Below are positions 1-6,634 of a DNA stretch of 14,976 nt, piece by piece. The DNA is from Chloroflexota bacterium. GTDB taxonomy: Bacteria; Chloroflexota; Anaerolineae; Ardenticatenales; Ardenticatenaceae. Every line of letters starts with the position of its first letter. Within the stretch, counting starts at the first letter, position 1. The stretch is taken from assembly GCA_003520455.1 (NCBI GenBank), contig DOUV01000773.1, positions 1 to 14,976 on the forward strand. Direction: 5' to 3'. Under the pieces are notes generated by a model. The model saw nothing but the letters and a program-made list of their open reading frames with translations. It searched no databases and had not been told where the DNA came from. A program made the position numbers and the translations under genes.

Positions 1-879
1 GGCCTGATCCAGGATACGGGTGATGGCCTGCGCCACCTCACCTCCCGTCGCGCCCGGCCGCAAGCGGCCTTCGGCCTGGGTCAGGGCGGCAGCACACAGA
101 TCAAACGCGCGTTGAATCTCGACGGAGGGGCGCCCCAGGGAAAAGACGCGGATAGTCTGCGTCCAGAAGCCCCCCGGCCCGGCCGGTTCGATCGAGAAAC
201 GCACGAGGTCGCCCGGCTGCAACGCCCGCGCCGCCGGCACAGCCGCGGGCGCTCGCGCCCCTGTGCTTCCGAGGAGAAAGAAATGCTCGGCTCCCTCGGA
301 GAAGAGCTCGGCTGCGGCGCGAGCAAACAGCGCGTTTTCGGGTGAATCTGTCTGAAGCGTCGCAGGTAGTGCCGACAGGGCGGCATCGGCCAGCACTACC
401 GATCGTCGCATCTGGTCAATCTCGTCCGATGTCTTCACCGCGCGCATCAGACGAAAGGGAGCGCTGACGGATACGAAACGCATTCCCGGCGGGGCACCCG
501 CGTCGTGGAGGTTGAGTGCGCCGGGCAAATCCTCAAATCCCGCGAGGCCAACCGTCACCTTCCCGGCTGCCATCTCCTTGATTGTCTCCAGGGCGCTGGC
601 CGCCAGATGAGGAACGGCTTTGATCGTGGTTGTCCAGGCGGTGGTCTCAGCCCAGTTCTTTTGAAACGATCCTGAGGGGACCAGCAGAACCGGATCGCCA
701 TCCGGCCCCAGCAGCGCCAGACTGACACCAAACACGGTGGCGTAACCGGTGAGGAAGCGCACGTTGCCCTGGCTCGCGATGGAATCGGTTGAGCCCACAA
801 CCAGGACGTCGAGCTGCTGTTCCGCCATAAAGCGGCGGGCCCGCGCGATTCGAGATGCTTTGGTTTGATCTGGTGCCAT
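1..879 (-). CDS. M24/creatinase-fold protein, divergent active site (partial, C-terminus off the left edge)
   Basis: An open frame of 293 codons runs from ATG at 879 to the left edge without a stop. It translates as an N-terminal creatinase domain (residues about 8-150, with NVRFLTGY at 39-46 and the linker MRAVKTSDEID at 145-155), followed by the start of the pita-bread M24 fold (about 155 on). The SD GGAGGTGA sits just upstream of the ATG. Xaa-Pro peptidases of this family hydrolyse Xaa-Pro bonds with two metals; creatinase and relatives use the fold without metals. Here the usual His of the P-H-A motif reads Ala212, the first Asp after GDLV reads Ser229 and the second Asp reads Gln241, so a non-metal or altered hydrolase is more likely than a true aminopeptidase. 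The later His and Glu ligands lie outside the window. It is downstream of, and co-oriented with, the two regulators. Family is secure; substrate is unknown. Confidence 0.87.
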   Translation of the reverse strand, partial: MAPDQTKASRIARARRFMAEQQLDVLVVGSTDSIASQGNVRFLTGYATVFGVSLALLGPDGDPVLLVPSGSFQKNWAETTAWTTTIKAVPHLAASALETIKEMAAGKVTVGLAGFEDLPGALNLHDAGAPPGMRFVSVSAPFRLMRAVKTSDEIDQMRRSVVLADAALSALPATLQTDSPENALFARAAAELFSEGAEHFFLLGSTGARAPAAVPAARALQPGDLVRFSIEPAGPGGFWTQTIRVFSLGRPSVEIQRAFDLCAAALTQAEGRLRPGATGGEVAQAITRILDQA

Positions 880-988
880 CCCGGGTCACCTCCGCGGACG
901 CTGTACGGACTCGCATGAGGAACAAGGTCGCTGAGGGCCATACGCCCACCAGCTTTCAAGCTGCCGCTTGATACCAGACCCTGGCGGC

Positions 989-1717
989 TCAGCCCGCGCG
1001 CGGTAGCGCGTCGCTCTCGTGCGGCAACTCTCCCCAGGCCTGGTCGAGATGGGCCTGCATCGCTGCCCGGGCCCCGGCGGCGTTGCCGGCTTTGATCTGC
1101 TCGAGAAGCAGGCGGTGAAACGTTTGGGCCCGCTCACCCGCCCCAGGATTCTGCACAAACCGCAGCCGGGCTTCTTGAAGAAGATCGATGACCGGGTAAA
1201 TCACGAGGAGGAACAGGTTGTTGCCTGTTGCATCGGCCAGAGTGGAGTGAAAGTCGAGATCGGCCTGGATGTATGCGGTCGGATCGTTCAGGGCCGCATC
1301 CATGCGCGCAACGGCTTCCTCGAGCTTCGCAATATGCTCGGGTCTGGCGTGCAGGGCAGCAAGTGCGGCAATCGGTGGCTCTACCGCCTCGCGCAACTGA
1401 TGAAGATGCCGAATGGACTGGTCACTACGCTCGGCCGAGATTTTGAGGGGGACCGCCAGGACATCGGCGGCGACTTCGGCGATAAAGGTGCCGATCCCCG
1501 GTTTCACGACAATGATTCCCCAGGCTTCCAGAAGTTTGAGAGCCTCGCGGAGCGCCGTCCGGCTGACTCCCAGTAACTCTCCAAGCTCATCCAGGGGTGG
1601 TAGCCGGCTGCCAACGCGAAGCTGGCGGCTGCTCACGAGGTCGAGAATCTGCCGCGCAATCTGATCGGGTAAATTCCTTCCGGTTCGCACCGGTGCGTAA
1701 ATCAACTCTTCTGCCAC
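989..1717 (-). CDS. GntR-family transcriptional regulator, FadR/FCD subfamily
   Basis: This 242-residue DNA-binding regulator has an N-terminal winged helix-turn-helix (residues about 16-79, including LGVSRTALREALKLLEAWG) and a C-terminal all-helical FCD ligand domain (about 100-228). The FCD metal site is visible as Asp153, His157, His201 and His223. FCD regulators usually bind small carboxylates such as sugar acids or lactate and repress neighbouring catabolic genes, which fits the sugar-acid dehydratases across the control region. I chose the GTG at 1717 because GGAG lies 8 bases upstream and the homologous region begins there; the frame stays open further upstream, but that extension runs into the iclR gene and lacks family character. 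The gap to iclR is 121 bases, and a TNGTNNNACNA site lies just upstream of the start, suggesting self-control. The ligand is not known. Confidence 0.93.
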   Translation of the reverse strand: MAEELIYAPVRTGRNLPDQIARQILDLVSSRQLRVGSRLPPLDELGELLGVSRTALREALKLLEAWGIIVVKPGIGTFIAEVAADVLAVPLKISAERSDQSIRHLHQLREAVEPPIAALAALHARPEHIAKLEEAVARMDAALNDPTAYIQADLDFHSTLADATGNNLFLLVIYPVIDLLQEARLRFVQNPGAGERAQTFHRLLLEQIKAGNAAGARAAMQAHLDQAWGELPHESDALPRAG

Positions 1718-1732
1718 GTGATTATCTCCGGA

Positions 1733-1743
1733 TAGTAATACAA
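1733..1743. promoter_or_regulatory. Candidate GntR/FCD operator upstream of the GntR gene
   Basis: TAGTAATACAA matches the FadR/FCD-type consensus TNGTNNNACNA at every fixed position. It ends 16 bases upstream of the GTG start of the GntR gene, close to its ribosome binding site, so a bound regulator could block its own expression. A second perfect match lies in the divergent control region at 2699-2709. The motif is short and degenerate, so the assignment is inference. Confidence 0.45.
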
Positions 1744-1838
1744 GTCGTAGGAGTGCAACGGAGGTAACAGTCCCTGCACGATGCCGAGCGCGAAAACTCC
1801 TTTCACAGGACGAAATCAGGAGCGGGCTCGCAGCCACG

Positions 1839-2621
1839 TCAACGCAAGTTGGCGTGGTTTGGGTGGTATCCCAGGCGCAGGGAGATTTCAGTCGCGGTCT
1901 GTTTGATGGCGTCTGCCATCTCTTGCTCCAGCGCCGGTCCGATTCGGCTGTCCGGCGCCGACAGGCTGACGGCGGCGACGACTCGCCCGCGCTGATCAAA
2001 AATAGGGGCGCCGATGCAACAAGCGCCCTCCTCGTTTTCGCCCCGATCCACCGAGAAGCCGCGCGCGCGTGTTTCGATGAGGTCACGTTTGAGTGCCTCC
2101 ATTGTGGTAAGCGTGCGCAAGGTCCGTGGGATCAACGTGGGCGGGAGGTGCGCTGCCCAGTGCTCCTCAGGGAGAAAAGCCAGAAGCGCCTTGCCCAGGG
2201 CAGTGGAATAGAGAGGGTCGCGGCCACCCAACGCCGCCAACATTCTTAACGAGTGCCGGCTCTCGACGATCTCCAGGTACACCACCTCGTGCCCGGCCAG
2301 AATCCCCAGATTGACCGTTTCGTTGAACCGATCGCGCAGCGCCTCCATATGAGAGACCGCAGCAGCACGAGTATCAATCTGTTCCCGAGTGGCCTGCCCT
2401 AATTCCCACAGGCGGAGACCGGGCTGGTAGAGGTCCCGTTCCGGATCGTGGGCGACAAGGCCGCAGACCTGGAGAGTGTAGAGATAGCGAAACACAGTTG
2501 TCTTGGGCAGGCCGACCCGCCGGCAGATCTCGCTCAGCCGGAGAGGCTGATCTGCCTCTGCCAGACAAAGAAGCACCTGAATTGCCTTGTAGACCGGCTT
2601 CACGGTGTAGTTGTTCGACAT
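1839..2621 (-). CDS. IclR-family transcriptional regulator
   Basis: A 260-residue protein with the standard IclR layout: an N-terminal winged helix-turn-helix (residues about 8-65, with LRLSEICRRVGLPKTTVFRYL) and a C-terminal GAF-like effector domain (about 80-250, with STALGKALLAFLP and RGFSVDRGENEEGACCIGAPI, the usual effector-pocket segments). IclR proteins repress or activate catabolic operons in response to small organic acids. The ATG at 2621 is preferred over the longer frame up to 2810: AGAAGG lies 9 bases upstream, the family alignment starts just after it, and the extension would cover the promoter region. It is the first gene of the leftward unit and is divergent from the catabolic operon, the classical position for its regulator. 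With the GntR gene behind it, two regulators of different families appear to guard one operon. Confidence 0.94.
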   Translation of the reverse strand: MSNNYTVKPVYKAIQVLLCLAEADQPLRLSEICRRVGLPKTTVFRYLYTLQVCGLVAHDPERDLYQPGLRLWELGQATREQIDTRAAAVSHMEALRDRFNETVNLGILAGHEVVYLEIVESRHSLRMLAALGGRDPLYSTALGKALLAFLPEEHWAAHLPPTLIPRTLRTLTTMEALKRDLIETRARGFSVDRGENEEGACCIGAPIFDQRGRVVAAVSLSAPDSRIGPALEQEMADAIKQTATEISLRLGYHPNHANLR

Positions 2622-2647
2622 TCCGGGAAACCTTCTGATACCCGATT

Positions 2648-2668
2648 TTGTTTCATCAAGCGAAACAA
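2648..2668. promoter_or_regulatory. Inverted repeat in the iclR leader, candidate IclR operator
   Basis: TTGTTTC at 2648-2654 and GAAACAA at 2662-2668 are perfect 7-base inverted arms around a 7-base spacer, 27-47 bases upstream of the iclR ATG. IclR-family proteins commonly bind palindromes upstream of their own gene. GTTTC/GAAAC half-sites occur in operators of some members such as KdgR, though there in the opposite orientation. Assignment to this IclR protein is inference from position. Confidence 0.4.
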
Positions 2669-2696
2669 GAGTCCCTTGACAAGAAACAGAAAGCCT

Positions 2697-2711
2697 TGTA
2701 GTGTGACTACA
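2697..2711. promoter_or_regulatory. Palindrome matching the GntR/FCD operator consensus
   Basis: TGTAGT at 2697-2702 and ACTACA at 2706-2711 are perfect arms around GTG. The inner 11 bases, TAGTGTGACTA, match the GntR/FCD consensus TNGTNNNACNA exactly and symmetrically. The site lies 30 bases before the -35 box of the rightward promoter and inside the leader of the leftward one. It is the stronger of the two such sites here and a likely target of the GntR-family gene at 989-1717. Confidence 0.55.
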
Positions 2712-2741
2712 TCCACCTCTTTCGTTGGCCAAGAGAGAGCG

Positions 2742-2770
2742 TTGACAGAACCGGGCAGTCGGCGTATACT
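2742..2770 (+). promoter_or_regulatory. Consensus sigma-70-type promoter for the rightward catabolic operon
   Basis: TTGACA at 2742-2747 is a perfect -35 box. A 17-base spacer leads to TATACT at 2765-2770, five of six matches to the -10 consensus. The predicted start is near 2777. It points toward the aminotransferase at 3380 and implies a leader of about 600 bases. Two 14-bp palindromes follow directly, so strong repression would be expected to hold this near-perfect promoter in check. Confidence 0.62.
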
Positions 2771-2784
2771 GGTAAGCAGAAGAG

Positions 2785-2812
2785 GTATGAAGTCTTACGT
2801 ATGAATTCATAC
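2785..2812. promoter_or_regulatory. Two abutting 14-bp palindromes, candidate tandem operator
   Basis: GTATGAATTCATAC at 2799-2812 is a perfect 14-base palindrome. GTATGAAGTCTTAC at 2785-2798 is the same word with two changes and touches it without a gap. The centres are 14 bases apart. The pair begins about 8 bases past the predicted rightward start and its right copy overlaps the -10 box of the leftward promoter, so one bound repressor could close both directions. The word differs from both the GntR-like and the IclR-like candidate sites nearby; which regulator binds it is unknown. Confidence 0.6.
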
Positions 2813-2838
2813 TACACTGGCCGACGGCCTTTTGTCAA
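2809..2838 (-). promoter_or_regulatory. Leftward promoter for iclR-gntR, facing the rightward promoter
   Basis: On the minus strand TTGACA lies at 2838-2833, an 18-base spacer follows, and TAGTAT at 2814-2809 is a four-of-six -10 box. The predicted start, near 2802, is to the right of the predicted rightward start near 2777, so the two transcripts would overlap for about 25 bases. The -10 box lies mainly within the right-hand 14-bp palindrome. The leader to the iclR start would be about 180 bases. Confidence 0.45.
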
Positions 2839-3379
2839 CTGCAACTCGAGAAGCAATACGCCGGACGTCCCGACGCCGGGAGGCCGGCGCCTCAATTACC
2901 TGTTGGGTCGTTGCCCGCATCGCATCCTCATCACTTGATTTGACAATCGGCCCATCGAACGTGGGGGCTGGAATACGCGCCAGTCCGGCGCCGGAGGCGC
3001 GTGGTTTCGGAGACTTCTGAACGCTTCCGGGACTTCCGAAGTCTGGCGCCTTGACCGGCGCTCTCGCATGCTCGTTCGTAACGATCGTCTGTTTTCAGGG
3101 CGTATCTCACTTTCTGTATAAGAGGTGCGTAAGCGCCATTTATACAGAAATATGAACACATCATCTCTGTTATTCCGGTTCCCCGTCGCCAGGGTCGATC
3201 GTTAGCCAGCCGGTTCGATCCTTCTGGCGGCTCATCGCAAGCCCCTTCAATGCGGTCCTTAGAAATCGTAGAGCGAGACAGTATCTCCCCGTCGAGACCT
3301 CTGTCACACTTGCCGCCGAAACCATCGTGAATCCATCCACCCCACTGGGGTGCTCACGCGCTTCTGAAAGGAGCCCGAA
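2839..3379 (+). other. Long non-coding leader of the rightward operon
   Basis: About 540 bases between the promoter cluster and the aminotransferase show no convincing gene on either strand; the short frames present are arginine- and serine-rich with no family character or good ribosome binding site. Visible structure includes the palindrome CCGGCGCCGG (2985-2994), a 13-base palindrome GACTTCCGAAGTC (3031-3043) whose right arm can alternatively pair with AGACTTC at 3011-3017, and the large hairpin at 3111-3150. The competing pairings could mean a regulated leader RNA or an undescribed small RNA; decayed mobile DNA is the alternative. Confidence 0.4.
3111..3150 (+). other. 40-base hairpin with GUAA tetraloop in the operon leader
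   Basis: TTTCTGTATAA (3111-3121) pairs perfectly with TTATACAGAAA (3140-3150). Inside this, a G-U pair (3122/3139) and one A-A mismatch (3123/3138) lead to a second helix, GGUGC (3124-3128) with GCGCC (3133-3137), closed by GUAA (3129-3132), a GNRA-type tetraloop. There is no U-run after it on either strand, so it does not look like an intrinsic terminator. It could be a leader-RNA element or the remnant of a small inverted-repeat element. Confidence 0.6.
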
Positions 3380-4792
3380 TTGTCGACAGCCGAGGCGCGC
3401 ACGCGAGTTGCCGCGCTCCAACAGGAAGCAGAGTGCTATCTTCCCGGGGGCGTCTCAGCTGGCGGGCGCTTTAACCCATCCCTGGGCCACTCGCTGTACC
3501 TCGCGCGTGCGGAGGGTGCCTGGATCTACGACCTCGACGGAAAAGCGTACATCGATTTCAACCTCTCCCACGGTGCCACATTTCTGGGACACAACCACCC
3601 GGCGATCCGGCAGGCCATCCAACGGGCGCTGGAGGTTGGCATCATCGCCGGATATGAAACCGAGGAGACCACCCGGCTTGCCCGGACCATCGTAGAGATC
3701 ATCCCCTGCGCCGAAATGGTGCGATTGGCCAACTCTGGGACGGAGGGGACAATGCTCGCGATCCGTCTGGCGCGCGCCTCCACCGGGAAGAAGAAGATTC
3801 TAAAGTTCTGGGGGCACTTTCACGGCTTGCACGACTACGTGATGTACAACGCCCATTCGCCTCTCGTCCCCCTGGCAGCGGGCGGCGCCGTGCCTCTCCA
3901 CCGCGAGTCGGCCGGGATCCCGGATGAGCTGGATTCACTCGTCGTTGTTGTTCCCTGGAGGGATGAGACGGCGCTTGAAGCAGTCCTTGCGGCCGAGGCG
4001 AACGAGATCGCGGCCATCATCATGGAGCCGATCAATTACAATTCCGGCTGCATCGTCGCCGACCGGCCTTACATGCAGTTCGTCCGAGATATTGCCGACA
4101 GGTACGGCATCGTGCTGATCTACGATGAGGTGCTGTCGGCGTTCCGAACCGGGGTGGCCTGCGCGCAGGGCTATTACGGCGTCACGCCCGACCTGTGCGT
4201 GATCAGCAAGGCTCTGGCGAATGGGATGCCGATTGCCGTGGTTGCCGGGCGGGCCGACCTGCTTCGCCAGGCGATGCCTGTTGGGAATGTCACCCACAGC
4301 GGCACCTATTGCGGGAATCTCCTCTCAGTGGTGGCGGCCAACGCCGTGCTGCACGAGATCCGGCAGGAAGGCTTTTATGACCGCATCGGCGCTGTGGCGG
4401 ATACGCTCTACCGAGAGTTGGCAGCCCTCTTCGAGCGCTACGGCATCCCGGCGCGGGTGCAAGGGCTCGGGGCGCGGTTCGGTCTCTTCTTCGGGTTCAC
4501 GGGCGAGGTCCAGACCTTCGCGGATACGTTGCAGCACGACGGCGCTCTGGCGGCAGAATTTTTGCAGGCCGCCGCGCGGCGCGGCGTCTATTTTCACAGC
4601 TACGGCAATCTGGCGACGGGACACCACGGCTTCTCCGCCGCCCATACTCCCGTGGTGATTGACGACGCATTGAATCGGATCGAGAGTGCGCTTGGTGACA
4701 TGCGGTCTGGTGTGGGCGCGGTGAGCTCGCCCTTCCCCAACTCGCCGCGTCAGAGGGCAATCGAAGAAGGAGGAAGTCAATGGCCTGAATGA
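3380..4792 (+). CDS. Class III aminotransferase, glutamate-1-semialdehyde 2,1-aminomutase-like
   Basis: A 470-residue PLP enzyme of fold type I. The cofactor phosphate site NSGTE is at 118-122, the ring-stacking region GHFHG at 145-149, the pyridine-nitrogen Asp at 249 (YDEVLSAFR), and the Schiff-base Lys at 277 (SKALANG). The opening YLPGGVSAGGRFNP is typical of the GSA-aminomutase branch. Members include HemL and many catabolic omega- or beta-aminotransferases; the setting in a catabolic operon without haem genes argues against HemL. The start is TTG at 3380, set by the strong SD GAAAGGAG six bases upstream. It is the first gene of the rightward unit, so amine removal or transfer is probably central to the pathway. 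The last 30 residues, rich in Ser, Pro and Arg, extend beyond the usual family end. The substrate cannot be read from sequence. Confidence 0.93.
   Translation: MSTAEARTRVAALQQEAECYLPGGVSAGGRFNPSLGHSLYLARAEGAWIYDLDGKAYIDFNLSHGATFLGHNHPAIRQAIQRALEVGIIAGYETEETTRLARTIVEIIPCAEMVRLANSGTEGTMLAIRLARASTGKKKILKFWGHFHGLHDYVMYNAHSPLVPLAAGGAVPLHRESAGIPDELDSLVVVVPWRDETALEAVLAAEANEIAAIIMEPINYNSGCIVADRPYMQFVRDIADRYGIVLIYDEVLSAFRTGVACAQGYYGVTPDLCVISKALANGMPIAVVAGRADLLRQAMPVGNVTHSGTYCGNLLSVVAANAVLHEIRQEGFYDRIGAVADTLYRELAALFERYGIPARVQGLGARFGLFFGFTGEVQTFADTLQHDGALAAEFLQAAARRGVYFHSYGNLATGHHGFSAAHTPVVIDDALNRIESALGDMRSGVGAVSSPFPNSPRQRAIEEGGSQWPE
4767..4788 (+). other. Strong ribosome binding site followed by a two-codon ORF
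   Basis: AAGGAGG at 4767-4773 stands six bases before ATG at 4780, an ideal initiation site, but the frame reads Met-Ala-stop. A second ATG four bases later reads Met-Thr-Gly-Val-stop. The element overlaps the last codons of the aminotransferase gene. It may be a minimal upstream ORF, or the remaining start region of a gene lost before the binding-protein gene. Confidence 0.4.
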
Positions 4793-4869
4793 CAGGGGTT
4801 TGATCTGGAGATTGAAGACGACTTCGAGCAGCCGTCCACTCTATCGGAACTGCCTAAAGGAGGATGAAG

Positions 4870-6558
4870 GTGGTGCAACGGCGAAACCTGCTGGCTATTA
4901 GTGTGCTCCTGCTTCTCACCGCGCTCTTGATCGTGGCCTGCAACACGGCTCAACCGCAAACGGTGGAGAAGGTTGTCGAACGGACGGTGGTCGTCGAGAA
5001 ACAGGTCACCGCGGTGGTCGAGAAAGAGGTCACGACCGTCGTCGAGAAAGAAGTCGCTGTTGTGGTCACGGCGACGCCGGAACCGACCGAGGCACCGCCG
5101 TCCGAGCCGGTGCCAGGTGGGACGCTGCGCGTCGGCATGATCCAAGATATCCCCGACTTTGACGCCTACAGCCGCAACTTCTTCTACTGGCCCATCGCCC
5201 GCAATATCTACGACACCCTGATTCGCTACGACCATTCTCTGAATCCCCAGCCGCAACTCGCCGAGTCGTGGGAGATTGCCGACGATGGCCTCTCGATCAC
5301 CCTGCACCTGCGCGAGGGCGTCAAGTTCCACGATGGCAGTGATTTCACCTCGGCAGCCGTTGCGGCGAACCTGGAACGCGCGACCGATGCGGCCCGGGGT
5401 GTGCACCAGTATAACGCCAACCGCAACGTCGAATCTTGGGAGACACCGGACGACTATACTGTCGTCATCAAGTACAGTAAGCCGACTCCCGCCGGCCTGA
5501 TGCTGGATGCATTGGATCAGTTACCGATCATCTCCCCGGAGACCCTCGACACGGAAACATTGAAAACCAAGGCCATCGGCACCGGCCCGTTCATGGTGGC
5601 CGAGAAAGTCCCCGGGGACCACGTCACGCTCAAGCGATTCGATGGCTACTGGAAAGAGGGGCTGCCCTATCTGGATGAGATCATCCTCAAGCCCTTCACC
5701 GATCCAGACGCGATGGTGCTTGCGCTTGAGGCCGGCACCCTCGACTTTATCCAGGACACCCCCTACAAGGACGTCAGGCGGTTGGAGAACAGTCTTGTCG
5801 TCAATCGCGGACAAGCAGGAGCGCTCTATTACAACCTCTACCTGAACGTCTACAAGGAGCCGTTTACCAACAAGCTGGTGCGTCAGGCGATCCAGTACGC
5901 CCTCGACCGGGAGACCATTGTGGGCCAGGCCCTCTTCGGCGTCGGCGAGGTGAAGTGGACCGCGTGGCCGGAGTACTCCGTCGCGTGGGATGACAAGTGG
6001 AAGAACTATTACCCGTATGACCTTGAGAAGGCCAAAGCATTGATCACTGAGGCAGGCTATCCCGACGGCTTCGAGACTGCCATCACTGTTCTCGCCGGCA
6101 ACCCGGACATGGTGGCCATTGCCGAGATCCTCCAGGCGGACCTGCTCACTATCGGCGTCAAGACCCAGATTCTCGTGCTGGATACGGGGACCTACTACGA
6201 CTGGCACCTCAGTGGAAATTACCCCGGCATCCACATCAGCTTTGGTGCCAATTCTAACAAGTACCCGGCCGCCCAGTTCACCGGGAGCCACTACCGGGTC
6301 GAGAACAACGTGCTCCTGAAGCCCGACGGGTTCTGGCCGGAAGCCTATGTCGAGAACGTCAAGCTGGGTGAAGAGACCCTTGACCCCGAGGAGCAGCATC
6401 AGGCCTACGTGGCCGCCACAGAGGCGATGCTCGACGAGTCCTGGGTCATCGAGTACTCCTGGAAATTCCTGGTCTTTACCCATCACCCCTATGTGCAGGG
6501 GTTCGACTACACCGTAGAAAGTATGCCACTGTTCGAAGCGGTCTGGCTCGCCAAGTAG
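4870..6558 (+). CDS. ABC transporter substrate-binding lipoprotein, family 5 (Dpp/Opp/nickel type)
   Basis: A membrane-anchored extracytoplasmic solute receptor of 562 residues. It has a lipoprotein signal with basic QRR, a leucine-rich core and lipobox IVAC (Cys24 with this start), then a repetitive VEK-V linker (about residues 32-66), then a complete SBP_bac_5 domain (PGGTLRVG near 78, FHDGSDFTSAAVAANLERA, TGPFMV, and VRQAIQYALDRETIV in the second lobe). Family members bind peptides, metals, opines or oligosaccharides and deliver them to DppB/DppC permeases, present downstream at 7823 and 8815. Start choice: AAAGGAGG abuts the ATG at 4864 with no spacing, whereas GTG at 4870 has six bases and GTG at 4873 nine, so a GTG is the better start. 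The ligand is unknown; a sugar-acid or amino conjugate is inferred from context. Confidence 0.95.
   Translation: MVQRRNLLAISVLLLLTALLIVACNTAQPQTVEKVVERTVVVEKQVTAVVEKEVTTVVEKEVAVVVTATPEPTEAPPSEPVPGGTLRVGMIQDIPDFDAYSRNFFYWPIARNIYDTLIRYDHSLNPQPQLAESWEIADDGLSITLHLREGVKFHDGSDFTSAAVAANLERATDAARGVHQYNANRNVESWETPDDYTVVIKYSKPTPAGLMLDALDQLPIISPETLDTETLKTKAIGTGPFMVAEKVPGDHVTLKRFDGYWKEGLPYLDEIILKPFTDPDAMVLALEAGTLDFIQDTPYKDVRRLENSLVVNRGQAGALYYNLYLNVYKEPFTNKLVRQAIQYALDRETIVGQALFGVGEVKWTAWPEYSVAWDDKWKNYYPYDLEKAKALITEAGYPDGFETAITVLAGNPDMVAIAEILQADLLTIGVKTQILVLDTGTYYDWHLSGNYPGIHISFGANSNKYPAAQFTGSHYRVENNVLLKPDGFWPEAYVENVKLGEETLDPEEQHQAYVAATEAMLDESWVIEYSWKFLVFTHHPYVQGFDYTVESMPLFEAVWLAK
4963..5067 (+). repeat. 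In-gene repeat encoding the VEK-V linker of the binding lipoprotein
   Basis: Four imperfect 8-10-codon units beginning VEK follow one another directly after the lipidated cysteine (VEKVVERTVV, VEKQVTAV, VEKEVTTV, VEKEVAVVV). The alternating Val and Glu/Lys pattern suggests an extended or coiled spacer that lifts the binding domain off the membrane. I know such linkers mainly from Chloroflexota lipoproteins, which is the main taxonomic clue here. Confidence 0.75.
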
Positions 6559-6634
6559 ACGCAACTCCAGGAGCCTGCGCGTCGGGGTGGCGCGGTGATA
6601 GCCACCCTGACGGCTCTGCTCAGGAACATCGGTC

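Noticed and set aside
950..963. Palindrome CAGCTT-TC-AAGCTG between the GntR and M24-like genes
   Set aside because: Single copy, no link to the other operator words and no promoter-like boxes around it; not enough to call an operator.
1718..2086. N-terminal extension of the GntR protein
   Set aside because: The frame is open to 2086 but would overlap the iclR coding region, and the conserved domain and ribosome binding site point to the GTG at 1717.
2676..2704. A second plus-strand TTGACA (2676-2681) as a promoter
   Set aside because: With a 17-base spacer the -10 would be TAGTGT, three of six matches, inside the GntR-type palindrome; too weak beside the promoter at 2742.
2832..3020. A 62-codon plus-strand frame in the control region
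   Set aside because: Arginine- and serine-rich product with no family likeness, no good ribosome binding site, and an overlapping frame of similar length on the other strand; looks like chance in GC-rich DNA.
3124..3150. Possible dif/Xer recombination site (GGTGCG ... TTAT)
   Set aside because: Only short stretches resemble dif, the spacing is off by one, and the bases are better explained as one continuous hairpin with a GUAA loop.
3187..3229. Possible tRNA: GGTTCGATCC resembles a T-arm
   Set aside because: No 5-bp T-stem, acceptor stem or anticodon arm can be built around it; only a CGCCAG/CTGGCG pairing is present.
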